Assembly: GCF_002797395.1 (NCBI RefSeq)
Contig: NZ_KZ454943.1
Location: 3,757,966 to 3,821,965 of the forward strand
DNA from: Bacillus solitudinis
GTDB taxonomy: Bacteria > Bacillota > Bacilli > Bacillales > Bacillaceae_D
Direction: 5' to 3'
Length of the DNA stretch: 64,000 nucleotides
The translations under genes and the position numbers were made by a program. The notes beneath the pieces were generated by a model, which did no database searches, was not told where the DNA came from, and was given only the letters and a program-made list of their open reading frames with translations. Positions 26,961 to 34,967 of this stretch are shown piece by piece (position 1 is the first letter of the stretch; each line of letters starts with the position of its first letter).

Positions 26961-27142
26961 AGAGCACTGAAAAAGGTTATTTTTTCCTTTTTCGGTGCTC
27001 TCTTAAGTAATGAGTGAAGACGTCGCTTTGTTTTAAGCCCACTATGAGCGGGTTTCTCATAGTGGGCGCGCGACGATCGGAGCCATTGCAATTTTTGAGA
27101 ATCAGGAAAAAGCTTGTTTTTTCCTTTTTCAGTGCTCTCTTA
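26961..27142. repeat. Dispersed structured repeat: short copy joined to long copy (inverted)
   Basis: A GAGAGCACTGAAAAAGG/CCTTTTTCGGTGCTCTC hairpin (26961-27003) is joined to a long copy on the minus strand ending at 27142. Its interior hairpin (27038-27068) has a perfect 12-bp stem GCCCACTATGAG/CTCATAGTGGGC. Compared with the copy at 1090-1120, three stem positions differ with both partners changed. The first hairpin probably terminates lcfA. Confidence 0.85.
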
Positions 27143-27171
27143 AGCTTTAAAGCGAGGATTTTTTAATATCA

Positions 27172-27870
27172 TTATTTTTCAGGAGTGTCGCAGCCGTTGT
27201 CATCACAAACCGTACCGCTGTTCTCATCTGCATGTAGACCATCTTGTTCAATAATTTGTTGCAAGGTTTGCACGAACACTTCGGTTGGTTGAGCGCCAGT
27301 AATCGAGTATTTTCCATTCACAAGGAAAAAAGGAATGCTTTGAATGCCGTATTCCTTTGCTTTTTGTTCGTCTCCACGAACCTTGTCACTCATTTCGTTA
27401 CTTGCGAGCATTTCGGCTACTTCTTCTCGCTGTAAGCCAACTTCCTCAGCTAAATCGGTCAATGTTGCATGGTCACCGATATGCTTGGACTCCGTGTAAT
27501 AAGCCCGTAAGATGCGGTCCGTCATTTCGTGCATGAGTCCTTTGTCTTTTGCGAACATTGTTAAACGATGCGCATCAAACGTGTTGGTTAAAATTAGCTG
27601 ATCTAATTGGAAGTCTAAGCCGACCTCTCGTGCCATCTGTACCATGTTTTGGCAGTTTGCTTTCGCTTGTTCTAAGCTCATTCTATATTTAGCAGCCAAC
27701 ATTTCGTACATATTCTGCTTTATATCTCGCTCGCTCGTAGGGTCTAATTCGAAACAGCGATAAGTCACTTTAACAGCATGATCCATCTTCTGAAGAGCGT
27801 CTTCCAGACGCTTTTTGCCAATATAGCAAAATGGTCAAGCAAAATCAGTCCACATTTCAATTTCTAACAT
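27172..27870 (-). CDS. FrnE/DsbA-family thioredoxin-fold protein with in-frame UGA at the CxxC Cys (candidate selenoprotein)
   Basis: Reading from ATG 27870 (7 nt after GGAGGGAT) gives MLEIEMWTDFA, then UGA (27835-27837), then PFCYIGKKRLEDAL and ~205 further intact codons to 27172. FrnE-like oxidoreductases have a CPFC active site exactly here, so the UGA replaces the nucleophilic Cys (UPFC). The cis-Pro loop (IQSIPFFLVNG) and a C-terminal CDDNGC are intact. The conventional frame from ATG 27786 would lack the active site and has no ribosome-binding site. Decoded as selenocysteine the protein has 232 residues, a normal family length. A SECIS-like hairpin follows the UGA. The alternatives are a nonsense mutation (Cys to stop needs one base) or a sequencing error. 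No selA/B/C/D genes are in the window. Confidence 0.75.
27796..27812 (-). promoter_or_regulatory. Candidate bacterial SECIS hairpin downstream of the UGA
   Basis: On the minus strand AGCGTC and GACGCT form a perfect 6-bp stem with loop TGGAA. The stem begins 22 nt after the UGA and the loop 28 nt after it. Published bacterial SECIS models ask for a small apical loop with a G among its first two bases, about 16-37 nt after UGA; both hold. Six base pairs can also occur by chance within a coding region. Confidence 0.5.
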
Positions 27871-28200
27871 AATGGTATCCCTCCGTTTTCATTTTACAAC
27901 ATTAGTATATCTATTATGGTCTTATTTGACCACTAAGTTGCAATCTATGTTATTCTTCATCGACGTGTAGGGTTTCTAAGTAAAATAAGAATTCACATGA
28001 TTTAATAAAAGGGGGTTGATATTAAAAGGATTTCTTAGTGAAATGCACCCTTCAGTCCCTTCCTTGTCCATGATATACTATACGCTAGCCTCCCTTAATC
28101 AGAGAATAATGCTGCATGAAGTAATGATATCTTGTGTAGAGCTTACACTAAATTACTAGAGACAACTATATTTGGAGATAGGAAGACGAAACTTGGAATA
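27871..28200. other. Gap between the FrnE-like gene and the toxin-antitoxin locus
   Basis: No convincing gene. A 47-codon frame from TTG 28016 behind AAAAGGGGG is possible but has unremarkable composition and no recognisable homology. No tRNA-like cloverleaf was seen. Confidence 0.4.
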
Positions 28201-28229
28201 TTGAAAATGATGGAGCTTGCATGTATAAT
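28201..28229 (+). promoter_or_regulatory. Consensus promoter of the antisense RNA
   Basis: TTGAAA and TATAAT are separated by 17 bp, one mismatch from the ideal sigma-A promoter and the best in the window. It reads towards the toxin gene and has no protein gene behind it, as expected for a strong antitoxin RNA promoter. Confidence 0.8.
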
Positions 28230-28235
28230 GAAATG

Positions 28236-28368
28236 AGTATAAGAATTCGTTAAACCGTTGGTGCGGTAACACCAACGGTCAAAACTAATAGAATGCCCTT
28301 TTAAGGGGGCAGCATAAGATGATGAATAATCCACCTAGCCTGCAAAGCTCAAGGGTGGATTATTTTTT
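28236..28368 (+). ncRNA. Putative type I antitoxin RNA (antisense to the toxin mRNA 3' region)
   Basis: A ~130-nt transcript is predicted from the 28201 promoter. It begins with a perfect 10-bp hairpin (28254-28279, ACCGTTGGTG/CACCAACGGT) and passes through a segment complementary to the toxin mRNA tail. It ends in a strong terminator (AATAATCCACC/GGTGGATTATT then TTTTTTG at 28326-28368) that overlaps the toxin stop codon on the other strand. The convergent 3'-overlap arrangement is that of TxpA/RatA and BsrG/SR4 in B. subtilis. The transcript ends are predictions. Confidence 0.65.
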
Positions 28369-28443
28369 GTTTCTACCCGACAGTAACGAAATGACAAATG
28401 TACCGAAAAGTAGCATCAATGTTAATGCTTCGAATACCGTCAC
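28360..28443 (-). CDS. Type I toxin, holin-like membrane peptide (27 aa)
   Basis: GTG 28443 follows a very strong Shine-Dalgarno (AAAGGGGGTGAT) and opens a 27-codon frame, MTVFEALTLMLLFGTF... ending LSGRNKK. The M-T-V-[YF]-E-[AS]-L start, a single hydrophobic helix and a basic C terminus are the pattern of the TxpA/BsrG and 'putative holin-like toxin' peptides of Bacilli, which damage the cell membrane when over-produced. It is too short for routine gene calling. The mRNA 5' region (28473-28487) is complementary to sequence just beyond the gene (28302-28314), and CCCCCTT there could mask the Shine-Dalgarno, a known translation-control device of such mRNAs. Confidence 0.78.
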   Translation of the reverse strand: MTVFEALTLMLLFGTFVISLLSGRNKK

Positions 28444-28511
28444 TTAGCATCACCCCCTTTCTAATAGGGATGTGCTGCCACCCTTAAGATGCCTTATTCT
28501 ATTATATAGAT

Positions 28512-28520
28512 AGTATACCA
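28512..28520 (-). promoter_or_regulatory. Extended -10 promoter of the toxin gene
   Basis: On the minus strand TGG-TATACT fits an extended -10 element (TGnTATAAT-like), about 65 bp upstream of the toxin GTG. No good -35 is seen. Confidence 0.5.
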
Positions 28521-28529
28521 TAAAATAAG

Positions 28530-28907
28530 TATAAAAGAGAACTGATGTTCGTATTTTGTTAGAATTGAGTGAACTATTCGTACTTTATCTAGGTAAACTA
28601 AAATGAAGATGTGGCTACCACTAAATGTCCAAAAAAATAGAACCATATTACAAGAGTTGCTACATGTAAAGCATATTAGCATTTTCTGTTGTCCTGAACG
28701 TTTTGAAAATCTCTTTAATAATACTAGACTTTTGTCAAACATATTAATTGTACTAATTTGTATAAGTTTATTTTAGGCTAAGCCAATGATTTTTGTTAAA
28801 GTAGTACTATACACATGAAAAAAGAAATATTCGATATGAGGTAGAAACAAGGATTCATCGATGTAAAATGATGGAACATTAGATATTGAAATAGGAGCCA
28901 GAAAATT
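28530..28907. other. AT-rich gap before ubiD
   Basis: No credible gene. The minus frame 28494-28742 has no ribosome-binding site and overlaps the toxin promoter. The ubiD promoter was not resolved. Confidence 0.4.
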
Positions 28908-30740
28908 ATGTATCAGAATTTGGAACAATGTATTCTTGATTTAGAAAAAAATGGTCAATTGATTCGTATCCATGAAGAGGTAGATCCTGATCTTGAGATG
29001 GCAGCGCTTCATATGAAGGTCCACGCAGCAGGTGGCCCTGCATTATTATTTGAAAATGTAAAAGGGTCGAACTTTCGTGCCATTTCAAATTTATTCGGCA
29101 CCATTGAGAGAAGTAAATTTATTTTTCGTCAGACATGGGAGTTGACACAGAACGTGGTTGCTTTGCGGAATGACCCAATGAGTGCGTTAAAGCATCCGTT
29201 TCAACATCTTAGAACGGGCTTAGCAGCTTCGAAGGCATTACCTTCAAAAAGGTCTAGTCATTCACATAATTTGCAAGAAATACAAATCACGGATCTTCCT
29301 CTTATTAAGCACTGGCCTGATGATGGGGGAGCGTTCGTAACCTTGCCTCAAGTGTATAGTGAGGATCCGGATAAGCCTGGAATGATGAATGCCAATTTAG
29401 GGATGTACCGGGTACAACTTTCTGGAAATGATTATGAATTGAATAAGGAAATTGGATTGCATTATCAAATCCATCGCGGGATCGGTGTCCATCAAGCGAA
29501 ATCTTCAAAACGAGGGACACCATTAAAAGTAAGTATTTTTATCGGCGGACCGCCCGCACACACCTTAGCAGCAGTGATGCCATTACCTGAGGGTCTAAGT
29601 GAACTAACGTTTGCTGGATTACTTTCGGGACGACGTTTTCGCTATAGTTATGAAGAGGGTTATTGCATTAGCCATGACGCTGATTTTGTCATTACTGGTG
29701 AAATCCACCCAGAGGAAACCAAGCCAGAGGGACCATTTGGCGATCATTTGGGCTATTATAGTCTCACGCATCCATTTCCACTAATGAGAGTCCATAAAGT
29801 TTATGCCAAGCCAAATGCGATCTGGCCGTTCACCGTTGTTGGTCGTCCTCCTCAGGAAGATACAGCTTTTGGGGATTTGATTCATGAGCTAACAGGTGAC
29901 GCCATCAAACAAGAAATCCCAGGGGTCAAAGAAGTGCATGCTGTTGATGCAGCTGGGGTCCATCCGTTACTATTTGCGATCGGTAGTGAACGTTATACAC
30001 CTTATCAAAAAGTGAAACAACCGGCCGAATTGCTTACGATTGCGAATCGTATTTTAGGAACAGGCCAGGTTAGTTTGGCGAAATACCTATTTATCACAGC
30101 AGAAGACTCGCTGCCTTTAGATACGCATAAAGAAGTGGAGTTTCTTTCATATATACTTGAACGTATTGATCTTCAGCGTGACATTCACTTTCAAACGAAT
30201 ACGACGATAGATACACTAGATTATTCAGGAACAGGGTTAAATACAGGCAGCAAAGTTGTGATTGCTGCGTATGGAGACAAAAAAAGAGACTTATGTAATG
30301 ACGTCCCAGAAAATCTGAAGTATTTACTGGGATTTGAAAATCCTCGTTTCGTAATGCCGGGTGTTGTTGCAATTGAAGGTTCTGCGTTTTCCACATATGA
30401 GCAGGCGCAAAAAGAGCTATTGCAATTTAATGAAGCGATAAAGTCGAAGGGCACGATACCAACGTGTCCAATGATTATCCTTTGTGATGACAGTGAATTC
30501 GTAAGTAAGACAATTAGCAACTTTCTTTGGGTTACCTTTACGCGCAGCAATCCTTCTCATGATATCTATGGGGTGAATGGTTATTATGAAAACAAGCACT
30601 GGGCATGCGATAATTTAATTATTGATGCACGCACCAAGCCACATCACGCCCCGCCATTAATCGCCGATCCCCAGGTGGAGATGAATATTGAACGTTTTTT
30701 TACAAAAGGGGGAAGTTTAGAAGGAAGCGTAGATAAATAA
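28908..30740 (+). CDS. UbiD-family decarboxylase
   Basis: This 610-aa member of the UbiD family consists of prenyl-FMN-dependent, reversible aromatic/unsaturated acid (de)carboxylases. It shows N-terminal GGPALLFENVKGS, a central prFMN-binding stretch (GMYRVQLSGNDYELNKEIGLHYQIHRG) and the acidic loop KPEGPFGDHLGYYS, whose Glu belongs to the E-R-E catalytic set. At 610 residues it is about 120 longer than E. coli UbiD, with an extended C-terminal domain, like the MqnL/futalosine-type or uncharacterised large group. No UbiX (prFMN synthase) is adjacent. ATG follows GGAG. The substrate is not predictable. It is monocistronic. Confidence 0.88.
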   Translation: MYQNLEQCILDLEKNGQLIRIHEEVDPDLEMAALHMKVHAAGGPALLFENVKGSNFRAISNLFGTIERSKFIFRQTWELTQNVVALRNDPMSALKHPFQHLRTGLAASKALPSKRSSHSHNLQEIQITDLPLIKHWPDDGGAFVTLPQVYSEDPDKPGMMNANLGMYRVQLSGNDYELNKEIGLHYQIHRGIGVHQAKSSKRGTPLKVSIFIGGPPAHTLAAVMPLPEGLSELTFAGLLSGRRFRYSYEEGYCISHDADFVITGEIHPEETKPEGPFGDHLGYYSLTHPFPLMRVHKVYAKPNAIWPFTVVGRPPQEDTAFGDLIHELTGDAIKQEIPGVKEVHAVDAAGVHPLLFAIGSERYTPYQKVKQPAELLTIANRILGTGQVSLAKYLFITAEDSLPLDTHKEVEFLSYILERIDLQRDIHFQTNTTIDTLDYSGTGLNTGSKVVIAAYGDKKRDLCNDVPENLKYLLGFENPRFVMPGVVAIEGSAFSTYEQAQKELLQFNEAIKSKGTIPTCPMIILCDDSEFVSKTISNFLWVTFTRSNPSHDIYGVNGYYENKHWACDNLIIDARTKPHHAPPLIADPQVEMNIERFFTKGGSLEGSVDK

Positions 30741-30763
30741 AAAATATCCTGAATATGTCTTGA

Positions 30764-30796
30764 AATCACACTTAGCATAAGTGTGATTTTTTTTTA
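30764..30796 (+). terminator. Terminator of the ubiD gene
   Basis: AAATCACACTTA/TAAGTGTGATTT, a perfect 12-bp stem with a GCA loop, runs into a T9 tract. Confidence 0.92.
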
Positions 30797-30851
30797 CATT
30801 TCTTTCGGAAAAGGCAAACCTTAGCAGAATTGTTAAAGATGGTTGTGATAA

Positions 30852-30888
30852 TAAAAAAGACCCTCAGCATGTACTTTTTGAGGGTCTT
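30852..30888 (-). terminator. Terminator of the racemase operon
   Basis: On the minus strand AAGACCCTCA/TGAGGGTCTT is followed by TTTTTTAT, 93 bp after the racemase stop. Confidence 0.82.
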
Positions 30889-30980
30889 GGCTATTCTTTT
30901 CTAGGGAAGCTCTAGCAAGAACTGTGTCACTCTAAACAACCTGCTTGAAATTACAAACATTAACAAGATTTAGACGTGAA

Positions 30981-32087
30981 CTAGAACTGAATTTGGGATT
31001 GTTCGTTCGCTGATAAAGTATGAATATATTTCTTTAATACATTAGGAGAAGACATGACGGAAAGAACGGCTCCATAATTAAGTGAAAATGCAACTTCATC
31101 TCCTACTTGTAGGTTGACCTTCTTTGCATCAAGAACTGTATGATCACTGCTTGAACCAAGGATTTCCATATCGAGTTTAGGCGTAAGACCTGAAACAAGC
31201 ACATCCTGAAACCCCACTTTCAATATACCTCTTCTAATATTTCCACGTTCTTTAAAATGGGGTGTTTGGCCAAGTGAATTCTGAGTAATTTCTCCGTAGG
31301 GCACTGAAGGCTTGATTTTTGATTCGATGACCTCAGAAATAAAACTAAATGCATCTGTAAATAACCCTGGTATGGCTATTCGATTAAGAGTTTCCCGTCC
31401 TAAAAGTATCGACTCTCCTAATCTTAAATTATTAACTTGGCCAGTATTTTTCGTAGTCAGGAACCAATTATAATTAGCTGAATTGCCACCAGAAATATAG
31501 GGAAGGGATAATGAAAATCTCTTTTCCATTGCAATAGCTAGCTCAGATAGTAGCTTCATATTTTCTTCGTCTGGCTTAATTCCGCCAAAACAAGCAAAGT
31601 TTGCACCAATGCCAACGATTTTAACTCCAGGTAAGTGCAGAACCTCTTGGATAAATTCGACAATATTAGCGGGCATAATTCCTTCTCTTAAATCGCCCAT
31701 TTCAATCATTAGAATGATTTTATGCACAGAGTTATTTGACGTAGCGACATCTGAAAGGCTTTTGATGACTGTTAACTCGGTATTAAGACTAATATCAGCA
31801 TAGCTAAAAACTAATTCAATCTCACTTAACGCTGGCGTCCGAACCAGAACAAATTCGGCCTTAATTCCTGCTTCATGCATTTTTTTGAGGTTAGTTATAT
31901 TCGAGTCTCCGAGGAGGTGAATTCCATTATTTACGAACTCTCTTGCCACCTCGGGACTTCCACAAACACCTTTTGTAATCCCCATAATTTGAATCCCTTT
32001 GGAGCCGAATAATTTGGAGAGGATTTTGGCATTATGAGCAATTTTCGCAAGATTGATTTCAATTCTAGGAGCAATGGATGGGATCAA
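30981..32087 (-). CDS. PLP-dependent alanine/ornithine racemase-family protein
   Basis: This 368-aa protein has an alanine-racemase-type N-terminal barrel. The PLP Lys is in MGITKGVCG (near residue 39), and PRIEINLAKIAHNA matches the usual start of the fold. It carries the Orr/YhfX-like C-terminal domain. The related ornithine racemase of Clostridium acts on a basic amino acid, but substrate identity cannot be read here. It starts at TTG 32087, whose bases overlap the TGA of the DUF1611 gene, so translation is coupled. The pairing with DUF1611 suggests a two-step pathway making or modifying a D-amino acid. Confidence 0.82.
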   Translation of the reverse strand: MIPSIAPRIEINLAKIAHNAKILSKLFGSKGIQIMGITKGVCGSPEVAREFVNNGIHLLGDSNITNLKKMHEAGIKAEFVLVRTPALSEIELVFSYADISLNTELTVIKSLSDVATSNNSVHKIILMIEMGDLREGIMPANIVEFIQEVLHLPGVKIVGIGANFACFGGIKPDEENMKLLSELAIAMEKRFSLSLPYISGGNSANYNWFLTTKNTGQVNNLRLGESILLGRETLNRIAIPGLFTDAFSFISEVIESKIKPSVPYGEITQNSLGQTPHFKERGNIRRGILKVGFQDVLVSGLTPKLDMEILGSSSDHTVLDAKKVNLQVGDEVAFSLNYGAVLSVMSSPNVLKKYIHTLSANEQSQIQF

Positions 32088-33166
32088 GTTAAAACGACTT
32101 TTGTCTTATTCAATGATGGAAAGGTTTCATAGATATTGGTTACAAGCTTGTCACATCCGTGTTTGAGGACATCGGTGGTAGGAAGTTTGAGTTGGTGTTC
32201 GTAAGCTGTAATCACATCAGCAACCTCATCATTTGACATGTTTTCATGGTTGATGGTAATTGCGATTACTTTTGCATTCGAAAAATTTTCGATGAGGTCA
32301 ATTTCACTTTGGATTGATGGCATTTTCATAAAACTAAAGTCACCTAAGTGTTTTCGTTTTGGTGGATGTTGTACAATGACTGCTCCAGGTCTTGCTCCTC
32401 GTATAATTCCACATGAACTTATATAGGCTGGATGACTTAACGCTCCTTGGCCCTCTACAATAATGATGTCAGGTTTTTCATTTTCATAGGCTTTCATGAT
32501 TTCGTTTTCAATTTCTCCGGTCATGAATTGCGATGGGATGGCGTCGATAGCTACGCCATATTTTGCTCCTTGAATTAATCCGGTTTGCCCTGTTGCGACA
32601 AAAGCTACTTTAAGACCCTTTTCTAGTAAAGCGGTTTCAAGTATAACAGAAGTGGTCCGTTTACCTACTGCGCTGTCTGTTCCTAAAACAGCTATAATTG
32701 GTGTTTTAATGTTTAAAACACGTCCAGAAAAAAGATGCATATCCTTTTTTAAAGGGGGCTTTCTAACATCTTTGATTGTGACTCCATATTGTTCTGAGTA
32801 TTTTATAAACTCTTCATCGTCAGTTAAAAATTCATGAAGAGGATTGACGATATGCATTCCTTGTTTCATCGCATTTATGATGATATTTCTTTCATCTGCC
32901 TTTAAAAATGCTTCTGAGGGAGCGATACCATAAATGAATTGGTCGGGTATGTGATCCAAGCTTTCTAAAGCATGATCAAAGCTTGAAAATAACGGAATTC
33001 CATTTTTCTCACCTTCAAGCACTTCACCAGTATCCATGCCAGCCTTTGTGCTGTCAATAACCCCAACAATTCGATAGTTCCTTGAACTTCTAACCAATCC
33101 GTTTGCTGTCTTTCCGTCCATTGTTCCAAAATGATTCTCGCAATAAATGAGTGCTGTTTTTTTCAT
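32084..33166 (-). CDS. DUF1611 family P-loop protein (DgcN-like)
   Basis: This 360-aa protein belongs to the family that includes DgcN, reported as a D-glutamate N-acetyltransferase. The N-terminal Rossmann-like part (IVGVIDSTKAGM) is followed by a P-loop GTDSAVGKRTTS near residue 193. Further motifs include VEGQGALSHPAY and RPGAVIVQH, shared with dethiobiotin-synthetase-like P-loop folds. It is the first gene of a two-gene operon with the racemase. A strongly structured leader lies upstream. Function as an N-acyl transferase on the racemase product is inference from family and context. Confidence 0.82.
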   Translation of the reverse strand: MKKTALIYCENHFGTMDGKTANGLVRSSRNYRIVGVIDSTKAGMDTGEVLEGEKNGIPLFSSFDHALESLDHIPDQFIYGIAPSEAFLKADERNIIINAMKQGMHIVNPLHEFLTDDEEFIKYSEQYGVTIKDVRKPPLKKDMHLFSGRVLNIKTPIIAVLGTDSAVGKRTTSVILETALLEKGLKVAFVATGQTGLIQGAKYGVAIDAIPSQFMTGEIENEIMKAYENEKPDIIIVEGQGALSHPAYISSCGIIRGARPGAVIVQHPPKRKHLGDFSFMKMPSIQSEIDLIENFSNAKVIAITINHENMSNDEVADVITAYEHQLKLPTTDVLKHGCDKLVTNIYETFPSLNKTKVVLT

Positions 33167-33222
33167 AACACTTTCCTTCCATAATCCTTGATTTTTAGAA
33201 CCACAGATAATATAAACATAAC

Positions 33223-33300
33223 AAAAAACACCTATATCTTTATTGTGGAACGTAAACAGTCTGACAAAGACCAGACGCCAAATAAATGTAAGGTGTTTTA
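33223..33300 (-). promoter_or_regulatory. Structured mRNA leader/attenuator of the DUF1611-racemase operon
   Basis: On the minus strand AAAACACCT (5') and AGGTGTTTTTT (3') close a ~78-nt structure. Inside, TTTATTTGG can pair with CCACAATAAA, and an apical GTCTG/CAGAC hairpin forms within that. The outer stem ends in a U6 run, as in an intrinsic terminator, 57 nt before the start codon. An extended -10 (TGTTATACT) lies ~35 nt upstream of the structure. It does not match any riboswitch class I know. Confidence 0.5.
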
Positions 33301-33548
33301 GAGAATATACAATTTATTCTGTAATCTATTATTAGTATAACACAGTTACAAATTAGGATTTTATTTATAAAGGTAAGATAAGTGTAAAATGGTAAAGGAT
33401 TAACAGATTCGAACGGTATTTTGGCGCACGTGGCAAGAGGAGACGCCACCTTCCTCATGCAACTATGCTACAATATTAGAATGATTTAATTTGTAAGTGA
33501 ACTATAATCAGTAATTAGGCATAGATTAATGAGATTGGAAGTGTCAAC

Positions 33549-34706
33549 ATGATGAACAGAATAATAAATAAAAAGTGTATCTTAATGGTTTTTCTTGTGG
33601 CTTTATCATTACTTGTCGGGGGATGTGGAGCTACAACAGATAGTCTTTCTCCGAGTGAAAAAACCTCTACTGAAGATAAGCTAGCAAAAGACCCGATAAT
33701 AGAAACGGGAGGCTTAGAAATTCACCACCTTAATGTTGACCAAGCGGATTCGACACTTATTATTACCCCAAATGGTAAATCGATGCTTATTGATGCAGGA
33801 GAACGTTCTAGTGGCGAAAAAGTGGTTCAATACTTAAAACAGATTGGAATTTCTTCAATTGACAAATTAGTCATTACTCACGCCCATGAAGATCACCTAG
33901 GAGGGGCGGTAGCTGTTATGAATAACTTTGCTGTTGGTGAGGTTCTTGACAGTGGCATTCCGCATACAAGTGAAACGTATATCGATTACCTTTCTTATAT
34001 TGATGAACATGATATTGACTTTGTTGTACCACGTGCAGGTGACATGATTAATTTAGATTCTGAGCTAGATATAGTCGTTGTTAATAGTGGGCAAGAGGGT
34101 GACGACCTGAATAATGCTTCGATCTCCTTGCATATTACGTATAATGACTTTACTTATTTAACAACTGGTGATGCAGAAGAAGCTGCAGAAAAACGTATGG
34201 TTAATCATTTCAATATAAAGTCAGACGTCCTAAAAGTAGGTCATCATGGCTCAGCAACTAGTTCCGAGAGCTTCTTTTTAGAAGAGGTAAACCCTTCTGT
34301 GGCAATCATTAGTTATGGTGAAGGAAATAGTTATGGCCACCCACATGTTGAAGTATTGGAACGTTTAACAACTGTTGGTACAAACCGTGTCTATCATACT
34401 ATAAGAGGTCCAATTGTCGTAAAGTCAGATGGACTTCAATTTGAGGTAACGGGGGAGGCGTATACGGCTGAACCGAGTGCATCTATAGATGAGAAACCAA
34501 ATACTACTAATGAGAACTTAATTAATATTAACACAGCAGATTACGAAACCTTGCAAATCATTACTGGGGTTGGTGATGTCATTGCACAGAGAATCATTGA
34601 TTATCGAAACGTGCATGGAGCTTTCAAATCAATTGAAGAGATCAAAAAGGTTAGTGGAATTGGGGATGCTACATATCAAAAGATGAGCGATGAGATAACA
34701 ATTTAG
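33549..34706 (+). CDS. Metallo-beta-lactamase-fold lipoprotein with C-terminal ComEA-like helix-hairpin-helix domain
   Basis: This 385-aa protein has a signal peptide ending in lipobox LVGGC (Cys ~26), so it should be anchored outside the cell. Residues ~55-300 form a ComEC/Rec2-type MBL domain with the metal motif HAHEDHLGG, GHHGSATSS and YGHPH. Residues ~320-385 form a ComEA-like DNA-binding domain (NINTADYETLQIITGVGDVIAQRIIDY). ComEC and ComEA domains normally belong to separate DNA-uptake proteins, so this is a natural fusion of extracellular nuclease-like and DNA-binding modules. A DUF3006 gene follows 11 bp downstream. Confidence 0.88.
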   Translation: MMNRIINKKCILMVFLVALSLLVGGCGATTDSLSPSEKTSTEDKLAKDPIIETGGLEIHHLNVDQADSTLIITPNGKSMLIDAGERSSGEKVVQYLKQIGISSIDKLVITHAHEDHLGGAVAVMNNFAVGEVLDSGIPHTSETYIDYLSYIDEHDIDFVVPRAGDMINLDSELDIVVVNSGQEGDDLNNASISLHITYNDFTYLTTGDAEEAAEKRMVNHFNIKSDVLKVGHHGSATSSESFFLEEVNPSVAIISYGEGNSYGHPHVEVLERLTTVGTNRVYHTIRGPIVVKSDGLQFEVTGEAYTAEPSASIDEKPNTTNENLININTADYETLQIITGVGDVIAQRIIDYRNVHGAFKSIEEIKKVSGIGDATYQKMSDEITI

Positions 34707-34717
34707 GAGGAATTTAT

Positions 34718-34963
34718 TTGAAAAAATACACAGTAGATCGAATCGTTGATAACAATATAGTAGTCCTCCTTCTAGGGGGAAATGAAGCCATTACGAGAAA
34801 GGTACCCCTTGAACAATTACCTAAAGTAGGAGAAGGAGACATCATCGAAGCATCCTTTAATGAAGATGGAACTGTGCGTGAAATGAAGAGATTAACAAAG
34901 GAAACGTCCGAGGCGCGCAGTAAAGCAGCCTCATTACTTGAGAAGTTAAAAAATAAACAATAA
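34718..34963 (+). CDS. DUF3006 domain protein
   Basis: This 81-aa protein (KKYTVDRIVDNNIVVLLLGGNE, then LPKVGEGDIIEASF) matches DUF3006, a small beta-barrel-like family of unknown function. The TTG start 34718 is supported by AGGAGGAAT at 8 nt. Its tail is a charged helix. DUF3006 genes commonly follow ComEC-like MBL genes, and the 11-bp spacing argues for one transcript. Lacking a signal peptide, it is cytoplasmic while its partner is secreted. Confidence 0.82.
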   Translation: MKKYTVDRIVDNNIVVLLLGGNEAITRKVPLEQLPKVGEGDIIEASFNEDGTVREMKRLTKETSEARSKAASLLEKLKNKQ

Positions 34964-34967
34964 CTAA

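Noticed and set aside
27172-27786. A 204-codon CDS starting at ATG 27786 for the FrnE-like gene
   Set aside because: It has no ribosome-binding site and would lack the first strand and the CPFC active site; the upstream frame interrupted only by UGA has both.
28016-28159. 47-codon frame with TTG start behind AAAAGGGGG
   Set aside because: The ribosome-binding site is plausible but the peptide has no recognisable feature and the start is weak; not enough to call.
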